Of a DNA stretch of 64,000 nucleotides, positions 18,951 through 27,791 are shown piece by piece. Position numbers and translations under genes: made by a program. The DNA is from DATILL01 sp035476575 (GTDB taxonomy: Bacteria > Actinomycetota > Actinomycetes > Mycobacteriales > JACQDL01): positions 1 through 64,000 of the forward strand of contig DATILL010000100.1 in NCBI GenBank assembly GCA_035476575.1, read 5' to 3'. The first letter of the stretch is position 1; each line of letters begins with the position of its first letter. The notes beneath the pieces were generated by a model that was not told the DNA's origin, did not search any database, and worked only from the letters and a program-made list of their open reading frames with translations.

Positions 18951-20348
18951 ATGCGAGGCCAACGAGCGATCGCCACCACGGCAGCCATAGCGGCTGCCGT
19001 GGCAGTTGTCATCGCGATCAGTCATCCGTGGGGGGAGATCAGATGGTGGCTCCTGCCTGCGACGGCGCTGGGTATTGCCCTGGCGGAGTGGTACACAGCC
19101 CGCTTGGTGGTGGGACGGCAGGGCATCACCTTCGAGCTCACTGACGCGATCCTGGCCGCGTGCCTGATCATTCTGCCCGGCTCGTGGCTCATCGTCGGCG
19201 TGGCCATCGGCACCGCGCTGGGCTACGGTCGCCGGCGGCGGCAGTGGCTGAAGCTGGTCTTCAACATCACCAACTTCACCTGTTCGGCTGCGCTGGCGGT
19301 GCTGGTCACGCTGGCGTTGGGAAGTGGTGTCGTGCCCTCGGCGGCCGGCGTGCTGACCTTCGTCGCTGTGAACCACATGCTCACCGGCTTCGCGGTTGCG
19401 ATGGCCGGCGGCCGGCGGTACAGGCAGGTGCTGGCCGACATCGTGTCCATCAGCATCGTGATCACGATCGGCAATGCCTCGGTCGGGGTGCTGGGCGGCT
19501 GGCTCGCCGTCCACCAGCCGGCCGGGCTGATCGGCCTGATCGTCCCGGTCGGCCTGCTGTGGTGGTCCTACGAGCAGCAGACCGAGCGGTCCGCGGAGGC
19601 CCGGCTGTTCGCCGAGATCGCCCGTGGTCAGGAGACCATTGCCGTGACCTCGGTGGACACTTCGGCCCAGGTCGTGGTCACCGCGGCGGCGCGGGTGTTC
19701 GGCGGTGCCGAGGTGGAGATGCTGCTCCGGCACCCCGGCGGCGTGCTGCGCTACCTCGGCGATGAAAACGGCGTGAGCGAGCGTGGTCGCGCCGATGCCG
19801 ACGCGTTCGGGGCGCCGTGGTCGCTGCGGGCGATGGCGGCGCGGGGCACGATGGCCGGCGTGTCGGCCGGCCAGCCGTTCGTCTCGGCGGTGCTTGGTGA
19901 CGCCGACCGGCCGCTGGCGGTGCTGATCGTGCGCCGTCCCGCCCGGGCCGGCGCGTTCACCCGGGCCGATCTGCAGCTCGCCGAGGTGCTCGTCGCGCAG
20001 GCCGAGTCGTGGTTGTCGGTGGCCGACCTGACCGCACAGGCGGACGAGGTCCGTGGTGAGGTCGAGGTCTACAAGGCAGCCAGCCGGATGCTGGGTGACC
20101 TCGGCGACGACACGGCACCGGCGCTGGCCGTGCTGCGGGAGTCCGCCGACCGGTTGGCGCGGTTGGCCAACGGCTTCGACGGGCCGGATCCGGTGAGCGA
20201 CATCATTGAGGAGCTGCACGCCGTCGAGCGAGCGGTCGCCTCTCTCCTCGGAGCTGTCGCCATGGCGCAGCCCGAGCGGCAGCCCGAGCGCATCCCGACG
20301 GCGGAGTGGACGACCACCGGACGGCTGGAGTCGGCTGACGTCCAGTGA
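18951..20348 (+). CDS. multi-pass membrane protein with cytoplasmic GAF-like domain
   Basis: 465 residues. Seven or eight hydrophobic segments in the first 210 residues resemble membrane-integrated sensory domains. A GAF-like region follows (about 215-350, AEIARGQETIAVTSVDTSAQ, RPLAVLIVRRPARAGAFTRA) and then a helical C-terminus. There is no histidine-kinase or HATPase signature, so it cannot signal by itself. Stop and start codons overlap with the kinase gene (GTGA), implying a sensor subunit working with the kinase at 20345. Confidence 0.75.
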   Translation: MRGQRAIATTAAIAAAVAVVIAISHPWGEIRWWLLPATALGIALAEWYTARLVVGRQGITFELTDAILAACLIILPGSWLIVGVAIGTALGYGRRRRQWLKLVFNITNFTCSAALAVLVTLALGSGVVPSAAGVLTFVAVNHMLTGFAVAMAGGRRYRQVLADIVSISIVITIGNASVGVLGGWLAVHQPAGLIGLIVPVGLLWWSYEQQTERSAEARLFAEIARGQETIAVTSVDTSAQVVVTAAARVFGGAEVEMLLRHPGGVLRYLGDENGVSERGRADADAFGAPWSLRAMAARGTMAGVSAGQPFVSAVLGDADRPLAVLIVRRPARAGAFTRADLQLAEVLVAQAESWLSVADLTAQADEVRGEVEVYKAASRMLGDLGDDTAPALAVLRESADRLARLANGFDGPDPVSDIIEELHAVERAVASLLGAVAMAQPERQPERIPTAEWTTTGRLESADVQ

Positions 20349-21427
20349 GGAGGGGACGGCGACGACTGACGCTTCCGCTGAGCGCCTGGGCAACGGGCGG
20401 GGTTGCCAGCACCGTCGTCGCCGTTCTGCTCGTTACCGCCATCGTGCTGGCTCAGGGCGGCTTCAGCCGGGTCGAGATGATGGCGGTCTTGGTCGGCGCG
20501 CTGGTGGGCCTGCTCGCCACGGTGGGCACGCTCCGGTGGTCTCGTCGGGTTACCACCGGGCTGCGGGCACTGCATGGCGACGCGGTGCGTCGGCTGCGTG
20601 ACCCCAGTGCGGCCCAGGTCGGTGGCGAGCAGACCCGGATGGGGACCGTCCTGGCCAGCCAGGAGCTGGCCGGCCTGGCCCGGGTGATGGATGCCTTGCA
20701 GCTTCGCGCCCGGGTCGCCGACGAGGTGGCCGAGCAGGCCCGACGCAGTGCCGAGAGCACCAGCGTCGGCATGTTCGAGCTGCTGTCCGGGCTGGTCGCC
20801 GCCGAGGAGGCAACCCGCGGCCAGCTCTCCGCCGAGCTGCACGACACCGCCGCGCAGTCGCTGATGGCGGCCCGCTCCCTGCTCGCCGGCCCCGGCCTGT
20901 CGACCGAGGACCGGGCCAAGATCCGGGAGTACGTCGAGGACGCCGAGGAGCAGGTCCGGGCGGTGATGGCACGGGCCCGGCCACCGGAGCTGCGGGACGG
21001 CGACCTGGCCTCGGCGGTCGGCGCGCTGCGCAGTGACATGGCCACCCGGTACCTCCTCCAGGTGCGGCTGGTCTGGCCTGAGGAGCCGCATCCGCTGCCG
21101 CTCGTCTCCGCCGTGACGATCTACCGGTTCTTCCAGGAGGGATTGCTTAACGTCGTCAAGCATGCCGAGGTGGACTCCGCCGAGGCCGTGCTGTCCATCG
21201 ACGGCGACGGCATCGTGGCCACGGTGCGTGACCGCGGGGCCGGCTTTGACCTGGGGGCCGTGCGTCCCGACGGCGGACGGCACGTCGGTCTGGGGCTGCT
21301 GCGGGAGCGCGTGCGGCTGGCCGGTGGAGCGCTGGACATCGACTCGCACCCAGCCGCCGGTACGACGCTGACACTGCGGCTGCCGATGGCGCCGCCCGGG
21401 GTTCCCGGCCTGCTGGGCCGCGGCTGA
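20345..21427 (+). CDS. NarL-type sensor histidine kinase
   Basis: 360 residues. Two membrane segments (about 12-32 and 40-60), a coiled stretch, a HisKA_3 dimerisation helix with phospho-acceptor H166 (SAELHDTAAQSLMAARSLL) and a HATPase domain (FFQEGLLNVVKHAEVDSAEA, VRDRGAGFDLG, LGLLRERVRLAGG). This kinase class phosphorylates LuxR/NarL regulators; the one at 17821-18522 is the natural target. It lacks a sizeable sensor domain of its own, which fits the idea that the overlapping upstream gene supplies sensing. Confidence 0.88.
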   Translation: MRRGRRRLTLPLSAWATGGVASTVVAVLLVTAIVLAQGGFSRVEMMAVLVGALVGLLATVGTLRWSRRVTTGLRALHGDAVRRLRDPSAAQVGGEQTRMGTVLASQELAGLARVMDALQLRARVADEVAEQARRSAESTSVGMFELLSGLVAAEEATRGQLSAELHDTAAQSLMAARSLLAGPGLSTEDRAKIREYVEDAEEQVRAVMARARPPELRDGDLASAVGALRSDMATRYLLQVRLVWPEEPHPLPLVSAVTIYRFFQEGLLNVVKHAEVDSAEAVLSIDGDGIVATVRDRGAGFDLGAVRPDGGRHVGLGLLRERVRLAGGALDIDSHPAAGTTLTLRLPMAPPGVPGLLGRG

Positions 21428-21455
21428 CCGATGCCGGCCTCACGGCAGCGGAGCC

Positions 21456-22037
21456 TCAGGCCAGGCCGTTCTCCCGCAGGATCGGGAAGACCGAGATGCC
21501 CTCGGGGGGCAGCCCGGCGACGGAGCAGAGCAGGTCCGCCCAGGCCCGCAGGTGCCCGGTCAGGTCGGTGTCCAGCGGGGTCCAGGACGCGCGCAGCTCA
21601 AGATCCAGGGTGGCCTGGGGCCCGGCCAGGTCCCCGAACCGGCTGGACGCCGTCTGGGTGACCGTGCCGCCGGCCGCCGTATATCTCGCCCGGTGCCCGG
21701 CCAGCGCGTCGACCAGCCAGCTCCACCCAACCTCGGCCAGCAGCGGGTCGCGACCCATGTCCGGGTCCATCTCGGCCGCGGCGAAGCCGACCAGCCGCAG
21801 CGTGCCGTCCCACGACTCGTGCCCGGCCGGGTCGCACAGCAGCACCAGCCGGCCGGAGGCCAGCGTGACGCCGTCGGCCATGACGTCCATCGACAACGCG
21901 TACGACCAGGGGGCCAGCCGCTGCGGTGGCTTGATCGGGCCAGCGACCACCTCGGGGCGCAGTGTCGCAACCGCCAGGCTCGCGACCGCCTGAACAAACT
22001 CGTCGGGCCGACAGGCCCGGGGAAAGACCTCCGCCAC
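21456..22037 (-). CDS. DUF3000 family protein
   Basis: 193 residues, matching the actinobacterial DUF3000 family in size and context (beside hemE). Recognisable stretches are FVQAVASLAVATLRPEVVAG, LAPWSYALSMDVMADG and the C-terminal AGLPPEGISVFPILRENGLA. Function unknown. GTG at 22037 gives the family's usual start (VAEVFPRA); the frame continues upstream without family resemblance. Confidence 0.8.
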   Translation of the reverse strand: MAEVFPRACRPDEFVQAVASLAVATLRPEVVAGPIKPPQRLAPWSYALSMDVMADGVTLASGRLVLLCDPAGHESWDGTLRLVGFAAAEMDPDMGRDPLLAEVGWSWLVDALAGHRARYTAAGGTVTQTASSRFGDLAGPQATLDLELRASWTPLDTDLTGHLRAWADLLCSVAGLPPEGISVFPILRENGLA

Positions 22038-22113
22038 AGTTGCCGAGGGTAGGCCGATCGGTCCATTTCGGGGCGACGGCACGCCGGGAGGGCGCACGCG
22101 GGACGGCGCCACG

Positions 22114-22311
22114 TCAGGCGGCGGTGCTGACCGACACCCCGCCGACCACCGGGGGGGCGAACAGCGCCGGGTCCAGCCCGGCAAACAGTGCCGTACCGCA
22201 GTCGACGCAGCCGAGCTCGGGGCAGGCCGGGCCGGGGCCATCGGCGCATGGTGGCGTCTCAAACTCGCGCTCGTCGCCACAGGACGGGCAGTGCCGGAGC
22301 ACCGTACGCAT
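22114..22311 (-). CDS. small zinc-ribbon protein
   Basis: 65 residues with two Cys pairs (CPSCG near 8-12 and CVDCG near 35-39) plus further Cys at 22 and 30, suggesting a zinc ribbon. GGGGAGGA precedes the ATG at 22311. It is divergent from hemE and upstream of the DUF3000 gene. No function known to me. Confidence 0.65.
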   Translation of the reverse strand: MRTVLRHCPSCGDEREFETPPCADGPGPACPELGCVDCGTALFAGLDPALFAPPVVGGVSVSTAA

Positions 22312-22431
22312 GAGTCCTCCCCGATCTCGCGGGCACTCCTCGGTCTCGCTCGGTCACGAGGCTGCCACGTGGTCGCGACCCGGGCTGGGAGGCGGCCCGG
22401 CGTGTCGGACGATCTGCGACGATGACTGGTC

Positions 22432-23517
22432 GTGACCCACGCCAACTTGTCGCCGTCCGAGCCCACGCCTCCAGGGTCCGCGCCTCCGGGGTCCATGCTG
22501 CCGGGGTCCGCGTTGATCCGGGCGGCCCGCTGCCAGCCGACGCCGTACCGGCCGGTCTGGTTCATGCGCCAGGCCGGCCGGTCGCTGCCGGAGTACCGGG
22601 CGCTGCGGGCGAACACCGGCATGCTCGACGCGTGTGCCCGGCCGGACCTGGTCACCGAGATCACCCTGCAGCCCGTCCGGCGGCACGGCGTGGACGCGGC
22701 GATCCTCTTCTCCGACATCGTGGTCCCGCTCAAGGCGGTCGGCGTCGACCTGGACATCAAGCCCGGGGTGGGTCCGGTGGTCGCCCAGCCGGTGCGCACC
22801 GCGGCCGACGTCGAGGCGATCCGGCCGCTGGTCGCCGACGACGTCCCGTACGTCGCAGCGGCCGTTCGGTCGCTGGTCGGCGAGCTCGGCGGCATACCGC
22901 TGGTCGGGTTCGCCGGGGCGCCGTTCACGCTGGCCAGCTACCTGATCGAGGGTGGGCCGTCGAAGGGCCACGCGCGAACCAAGGCGTTCATGCACGGCCA
23001 GCCGGCGGTGTGGTCGGCGCTGCTGGCCCGGCTGGCCGAGATCACCACGACGTTCCTGCGGGTCCAGGTCGAGAACGGCGCAGCGGTCGTGCAGCTCTTC
23101 GACTCCTGGGCCGGCGCGCTGTCCGCCGCGGACTACCGCCGGCTCGTGCAGCCGCACAGCGCCGCCGTCCTGGCCGGGGTGGCGGACCTCGGCGTGCCCC
23201 GGATCCACTTCGGGGTGGGCACCGGCGAGCTGCTGGCGCTGCTGGGCGAGGCCGGCGCGGACGTCGTCGGGGTGGACTGGCGGGTGCCGTTGGGCGAGGC
23301 CAGCCAGCGGGTCGGCCCGGCCCGGGCAGTGCAGGGCAACCTTGACCCCGCGCTGCTGCTGGCCGACTGGCCGGTGGTGGAACGGGAGGTGCGCCGGGTG
23401 CTCGCCGAGGGCAGGGCGGCGCCCGGCCACATCTTCAACCTCGGCCACGGCGTGCTGCCGGAGACCGACCCGGACGTGCTGACCCGGGTGGTCGACCTGG
23501 TGCACGAGGCTGGCTGA
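22432..23517 (+). CDS. hemE: uroporphyrinogen decarboxylase
   Basis: Cytoplasmic enzyme converting uroporphyrinogen III to coproporphyrinogen III. 361 residues; the family signature PVWFMRQAGRSLPEYR is near 41-56, with FSDIVVPLKAVGVDLDIKPG and the C-terminal FNLGHGVLPETDPD. The N-terminus (first 27 residues) contains an imperfect PPGSAPPGSMLPGSA repeat absent from typical HemE. GTG at 22432 lies close to an apparent leaderless start. First gene of the haem group hemE-hemY-hemQ. Confidence 0.96.
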   Translation: MTHANLSPSEPTPPGSAPPGSMLPGSALIRAARCQPTPYRPVWFMRQAGRSLPEYRALRANTGMLDACARPDLVTEITLQPVRRHGVDAAILFSDIVVPLKAVGVDLDIKPGVGPVVAQPVRTAADVEAIRPLVADDVPYVAAAVRSLVGELGGIPLVGFAGAPFTLASYLIEGGPSKGHARTKAFMHGQPAVWSALLARLAEITTTFLRVQVENGAAVVQLFDSWAGALSAADYRRLVQPHSAAVLAGVADLGVPRIHFGVGTGELLALLGEAGADVVGVDWRVPLGEASQRVGPARAVQGNLDPALLLADWPVVEREVRRVLAEGRAAPGHIFNLGHGVLPETDPDVLTRVVDLVHEAG

Positions 23518-23560
23518 CATCACTCGGAGGGGCTGACACCCGGAATGCGGGTCGGCGAGG

Positions 23561-24997
23561 ATGGGCGGCGTGCACGTCGTCGTGGTCGGAGCGGGCATCG
23601 CCGGGCTGGCGGCGGCGGCCGAGCTGCGCAGCCGGGCGCCGGAGCTGCGGGTGACCGTCGTGGAGGGCGCCGACCGGATCGGTGGCAAGCTGCGGGTCTC
23701 GGAGGTCGGCGGGCTGATGGTCGACGAGGGCGCCGAGATGTTCCTGGTCCGGGTGCCCGAGGCGGTCGAGCTGGTCGACCGGGTCGGGCTGGCCGCCGAC
23801 GTCGTACATCCGGTGACCACCGCGGCCAGCGTCGTGGTGGACGGCGTTGTCCGGCCGCTGCCCGCCGGCACGGTCATGGGCGTGCCGACGCAGGCCGGGC
23901 CGGTCCGCGCCGTGCTCGGCGAGGAGGCGGCGCGGGCGGTGCGCGCCGAGCCGGATCGGCCGGGTGAGCCGCTCACCGAGGATGTCGCGGTAGGGGACTA
24001 CGTGGGCCGGCGGCTGGGCCGGGTGTTCGTGGACCGGCTGGTCGACCCGCTGCTGGGCGGGGTGTACGCCGGCCGGGCCGATGGGCTGTCGCTGCAGGCC
24101 ACCATGCCGGGCCTGTTCGCCGCCTTGCGGGAGTCTGGGTCGCTTGTTATGGCCGCCCGGGCGGCACAGGGCGCTGCTGGGCGGGGGGATGGGCAGCCTG
24201 CCGGCCCGGTCTTCGGCACGCTGGCCGCCGGGCTGGGCACGCTGCCGGGCGCGGTGCTGGCCGCCTCGGGGGCGGAGCTGCGGCTGGGCCTGCCGGTGCG
24301 GGAGGTCCACCGCACCGCGGTCGGGTTTCGGCTGGTGGCCGGGCCGGTGCCGCGGCCGACGTACCTCGAGGCAGACGCGGTGATCGTGGCGGTACCGGCG
24401 GGCAAGGCCGCGCCGATGCTGCGCCCGGTGGCGCCGGTCGCCGCGGTGGAGCTTGCCGGCATCGAGCACGCCAGCATGGCCGTGGTCACCCTGGTCTTCC
24501 CTGATCTGGTCTTCCCTGATCTCGCCATGCCCCCGGGCAGCGGGCTGCTGGTGCCGGCGGTGGAGGGCCGGGCGGTCAAGGCGGTGACGTGCTCCTCAGC
24601 GAAGTGGGCACATCTGGGCGGCGGTGGGGTCGGCGTGCTGCGTGCCTCGGTCGGCCGGTACGGCGAGGCCGGCGTCCTGCACCGCGACGACGCGGACCTG
24701 GTCGGGCTGGTCCGTCGGGACCTGGCCGCGGTGACCGGCCTCGACGCCCGGCCGCTGGCCACCCGGGTGACCCGGTGGGGGGGCGGGCTGCCGCAGTACG
24801 CCGTCGGGCACGTCGATCGGGTGGCCCGGATCCGCGCCGCGGTCGCCGCCGTACCCGGGCTGGCGGTGTGCGGGGCGGCGTACGACGGAGTAGGTGTGCC
24901 GGCCTGCATCCGGACCGCGCAGGCCGCCGTGACCCAGGTGCTCGCCAGCTTCCCAGCAGCGGCAGAATCGACGCATGACCGGGAAGAGCGCGCGTGA
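23561..24997 (+). CDS. hemY: coproporphyrinogen III / protoporphyrinogen oxidase (FAD)
   Basis: 478-residue flavoprotein oxidising coproporphyrinogen III to coproporphyrin III in the monoderm (coproporphyrin-dependent) pathway. N-terminal dinucleotide-binding motif VVVVGAGIAGLAAAAEL, followed by TVVEGADRIGGKLR and, near the end, the FAD motif AVCGAAYDGVGVPACI. It contains a 15-bp tandem duplication (24491-24520) giving VFPDLVFPDL. It overlaps hemQ by 23 bases. The neighbouring hemQ supports assignment to the coproporphyrin branch. Confidence 0.93.
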   Translation: MGGVHVVVVGAGIAGLAAAAELRSRAPELRVTVVEGADRIGGKLRVSEVGGLMVDEGAEMFLVRVPEAVELVDRVGLAADVVHPVTTAASVVVDGVVRPLPAGTVMGVPTQAGPVRAVLGEEAARAVRAEPDRPGEPLTEDVAVGDYVGRRLGRVFVDRLVDPLLGGVYAGRADGLSLQATMPGLFAALRESGSLVMAARAAQGAAGRGDGQPAGPVFGTLAAGLGTLPGAVLAASGAELRLGLPVREVHRTAVGFRLVAGPVPRPTYLEADAVIVAVPAGKAAPMLRPVAPVAAVELAGIEHASMAVVTLVFPDLVFPDLAMPPGSGLLVPAVEGRAVKAVTCSSAKWAHLGGGGVGVLRASVGRYGEAGVLHRDDADLVGLVRRDLAAVTGLDARPLATRVTRWGGGLPQYAVGHVDRVARIRAAVAAVPGLAVCGAAYDGVGVPACIRTAQAAVTQVLASFPAAAESTHDREERA

Positions 24998-25664
24998 GCT
25001 GAACCAGACGATCCGCTACACGATGTGGTCGGTGTTCCGGGCCACCGCGCCGCTGCCGGACGAGCGGGGCGAGCTCGCCGCCGAGGTCGCCGAGCTGTTC
25101 GAGCAGGTCGCGGCCAAGGACGTGGTGGTGCGCGGCACGTACGACGTGCAGGGGCTGCGCGCGGACGCCGACCTCATGATCTGGTGGCACGCGCCGGGCT
25201 CGGACGATCTGCAGGAGGCGTACGCGCGGTTCCGCCGGACCCGGCTGGGCCGGCTGGCCGAGCCGGTGTGGTCAGTCATGGCGCTGCACCGGCCGGCGGA
25301 GTTCAACAAGAGCCACGTGCCGGCGTTCCTGGCCGAGGAGGAGCCGCGGCGCTACCTCAGCGTCTACCCGTTCGTCCGGTCGTACGAGTGGTACCTGCTG
25401 GCCGAGGCCGAGCGTCGGCGGATGCTGGCCGAGCACGGCCAGATGGCCCGCGACTACCCGGACGTGCGAGCCAACACGGTGGCGTCGTTCGCGCTGAACG
25501 ACTACGAGTGGATCCTGGCCTTCGAGGCCGACGAGCTGCACCGGATCGTGGACCTGATGCGGCACCTGCGTGGCGCCGAGGCCCGCCGGCACACCCGGCA
25601 CGAGATCCCCTTCTACGCCGGCGCCCGCAAGCCGATCGCCGAGCTCGTCGCCGCCCTCCCGTAG
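24975..25664 (+). CDS. hemQ: coproheme decarboxylase HemQ (chlorite dismutase family)
   Basis: 229 residues. Final enzyme of the coproporphyrin-dependent pathway, turning Fe-coproporphyrin III into haem b. Family hallmarks: YTMWSVFRATAPLP at the start, a central WYLLAEAERRRMLAEHG and the C-terminal domain segment NDYEWILAFEADELHRIVDL. ATG 24975 lies inside the end of hemY in another frame, giving translational coupling. The ferrochelatase gene is not in the window. Confidence 0.94.
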   Translation: MTGKSARELNQTIRYTMWSVFRATAPLPDERGELAAEVAELFEQVAAKDVVVRGTYDVQGLRADADLMIWWHAPGSDDLQEAYARFRRTRLGRLAEPVWSVMALHRPAEFNKSHVPAFLAEEEPRRYLSVYPFVRSYEWYLLAEAERRRMLAEHGQMARDYPDVRANTVASFALNDYEWILAFEADELHRIVDLMRHLRGAEARRHTRHEIPFYAGARKPIAELVAALP

Positions 25665-25672
25665 CTCCTTGC

Positions 25673-25738
25673 GACATGCCTGGCGGGGTTCGCCCACCGT
25701 CTCGGCCGTCGACGGCCAGATCTACTGATAGGCATGTC
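25673..25738. terminator. hairpins after the haem operon
   Basis: GACATGCCT (25673-25681) pairs with AGGCATGTC (25730-25738). Inside lies a 14-base perfect palindrome GGCCGTCGACGGCC (25704-25717). A nested structure just after the hemQ stop; a likely transcription end. Confidence 0.45.
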
Positions 25739-25769
25739 CAGGGTTGAGTCTGGATGTCAGACTGCATGC

Positions 25770-26581
25770 ATGGAGCAGATCAGGGCAGAGAGGCAGACCG
25801 TTCCACTCGGCCTGCATGCCCGGGTAGTGTGTGCCTGTGTCGGCACGGTACTTCTCATCGCTGGTGTTGTGGCTGGCTTCGTGTCGGCCAATGGGCTTGG
25901 GACAATAGCGATCTTGGCTTTGGTTCGGGATTCTTGGGCACCGCGCTCTTGGGTGCTCTGCCGAGCCGAGTGAAGTTTGGCGACAACGAGCTAGCCTATG
26001 CTCAGTTAACCCGTGAGCGAATCGTAGGGGAGCTCCAGCACGACAGCCTTACGGAGTCGAGACGCGCGGTTTCTGATTTGGTTCTGAGAACCAATGAAGG
26101 AGCCTTGTCGAAAGGCAAACAACTTCCTGCTGTCGGAACTGTCCTCGGTATAATCGCCTATAAGGCGGCCATCCACATGGCACTCCAGCGTGCTCTACCG
26201 GAGGCCACCTCGATAGACCAGTTCGGCGACGAAGATGCAGGAGGGCGAGGGACTGACTTTCGGCTTTTTCTGGGCGGGCGCGAGATCTTGGTTGGAATCG
26301 GATATAGAGCGTCCGGACGGCCGATGCCCGGCGCTGTTTTGCAGATGTTTCAGGAGGAGGCCGCGGCGGTAGATCGCCTTCTCGTCGTCACGAACAGGCC
26401 TCCGTCCGACTACTATCGGTTAGTTCATTCGCAGGGCCGGATGAACCTTTTCAGCGAGGCCGCCTTGCCAGCGAACATGACGATCGTGAAGTGGGAAACA
26501 GGGGCGGACGATGTTGCGCTGAGGAATGCGGTTTTGTCTTTTCTTTCGACCGACGTCGCGGGGTCTAACTCGCCGTCCTGA
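25770..26581 (+). pseudogene. frameshifted membrane-anchored protein of unknown family
   Basis: The first part (MEQIRAERQTVPLGLHARVV, then hydrophobic VGTVLLIAGVVAGFVSANGL) reads in one frame that stops at 25973. The continuation (GFLGTALLGALPSRVKFGDNEL through a soluble domain ending SFLSTDVAGSNSPS) reads in another frame to 26581. Adding one G near 25917-25926 (GCTTTGGTTC) would restore about 270 residues: two membrane segments plus a cytoplasmic domain with TDFRLFLGGREILVGIGYR and VDRLLVVTNRPPSDYY, which faintly recalls nuclease-like folds. Base use is much less GC-rich than in neighbours, suggesting transfer. Could be a sequencing error instead of a true break. Confidence 0.6.
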
Positions 26582-26782
26582 TCGACGCTCAACAGCCGGA
26601 ATGAAATATGAGTTGATCTTTCTAGACCTTTTTTCGAGCCTGTGACCAGCGAAGATGCCACTTTGCGTGCATTCCTCACGGTACGCCGCTGTTCGTGCGG
26701 ATCGGAAGCGGAATGCAGGTGGCCAGCGGGTCGGTGGTTTGACACAGTGCGCTGGTCGCTCACCTCAACCCAGGAGGAGCCC

Positions 26783-26971
26783 GTGCCCGAAATGATCGGG
26801 TCACTTGATCTTCAGGCCGAAGAGGAGTGGACTGAGATCGAGGCCGCGTACGAGCGACTGCGGGAGAACACTGAGAGCTGGGCCGAATACCTCGGTGAGC
26901 TCCTTGAGTGGGATACGGTGTCTGCGGATCCCGGTGATGCTGCCAGGGAGTGGCCGGAGCACAACCGATGA
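26783..26971 (+). CDS. small acidic protein, probable antitoxin
   Basis: 62 residues. AGGAGGAG five bases before the GTG is an excellent ribosome site. The acidic, helical sequence (AEEEWTEIEAAYERLRENTE ... ending DAAREWPEHNR) resembles the C-terminal part of antitoxins paired with MazF-like toxins. It overlaps a following ATG (ATGA at 26968-26971), the usual antitoxin-toxin arrangement. There is no obvious N-terminal DNA-binding domain, so it may be a shortened antitoxin. Assignment is inference from shape and context. Confidence 0.5.
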   Translation: MPEMIGSLDLQAEEEWTEIEAAYERLRENTESWAEYLGELLEWDTVSADPGDAAREWPEHNR

Positions 26972-27112
26972 AGGTTGGTCGTGGCCAACTTGGGCAACAG
27001 CGCTCGACCCGACCTGCTGGATCGACTGTGGGTGATCTTGTCCGTGAGCCGTAGGCGTCCTTTCGCAAACCGATTCTGCCGCGAGTCTGTGCCGCAAGTT
27101 TTTGGAAGGTAG
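26968..27112 (+). pseudogene. decayed toxin-like frame after the antitoxin-like gene
   Basis: The ATG overlapping the antitoxin stop opens only 28 codons. Shifted by one frame, the same DNA reads LVVANLGNSARPDLLDRLWV then ILSVSRRRPFANRF to a stop at 27110, a pattern like the N-terminal VWWANLG...RPVVILSV of MazF/PemK toxins. A small indel after MKVG would explain it. Truncated and out of frame, so presumably inactive. Confidence 0.35.
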
Positions 27113-27250
27113 CGGGTGCCCGATGACACATTTCGAAAAGTTGCTATGGCGCCTCGCGAGCAGCCGACCATCCGGCAACAAGTTCTGAAACTTGCGGCCT
27201 TCCCCCGCGCGGCTAACCGCAGGCTATGGGAACGCGCGGGGGCATCGGGG

Positions 27251-27679
27251 TCAGGGTTGGGCGGGCTCCAGGGTGAGGCTCACGGAGTTGATGCAGTAGC
27301 GGTCGTTGGTCGGCGTCGGGTAGCCCTCGCCGTGGAAGACGTGCCCGAGGTGGGAGTGGCAGGAACCGCAGAGCACCTCCACCCGGGTCGTCCCCAGGCC
27401 GCGGTCCTCGCGCAGGATCACGTTGTCGGCGTCGGTCGGGGCGTAGAAGCTCGGCCAGCCGCAGTGGCTGTCGAACTTCGTGTCCGAGCGGAACAGCTCG
27501 GCGTCGCAGGCCCGGCAGCGGTACACGCCCTCGGTCTTGGTCTCGACGTACTCCCCCGTCCACGGTGCCTCGGTGCCGGCCCGGCGGAGCACCTTGTACT
27601 CGGCGGGGGACAGCTCGGCCTTCCACTCGGCCTCGCTCTTGGTCACCTTCGGCGGTGGCATCTGCTGCTGCTTCGACAT
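27251..27679 (-). CDS. msrB: peptide-methionine (R)-S-oxide reductase
   Basis: 142 residues, normal MsrB length. Reduces methionine-R-sulfoxide in proteins. Two zinc CxxC pairs (CRACDAELF, CGSCHSHLGHVF), the substrate segment FDSHCGWPSFYAP and the catalytic Cys in RYCINSVSL are all present. ATG 27679 begins MSKQQQMPPPKVTKSEAEWK; the frame is open upstream but that region is a mutated repeat. MsrB adjacent to the haem genes is common in actinobacteria. Confidence 0.95.
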   Translation of the reverse strand: MSKQQQMPPPKVTKSEAEWKAELSPAEYKVLRRAGTEAPWTGEYVETKTEGVYRCRACDAELFRSDTKFDSHCGWPSFYAPTDADNVILREDRGLGTTRVEVLCGSCHSHLGHVFHGEGYPTPTNDRYCINSVSLTLEPAQP

Positions 27680-27698
27680 GCCTCCACGGTACGACGTC

Positions 27699-27738
27699 CC
27701 GGGGGGCGCCAGCGAAGACGATCCGCTGACGTCCTCGG
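27699..27738. repeat. hairpin repeat, copy 1 (decayed)
   Basis: Matches 28626-28664 at all but about three positions (one extra G, A for G, T for C). The shared core is CGCCAGCGAAGACGATCCGC. The stem is weakened here by the A substitution. It sits 20 bases upstream of the msrB start, an odd place for a terminator-like hairpin. Confidence 0.75.
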
Positions 27739-27791
27739 CCAGATGGCCTGCCCTCCGAGTCGGATCCCGGCGAGCCGTGGGGGAGCACCAC

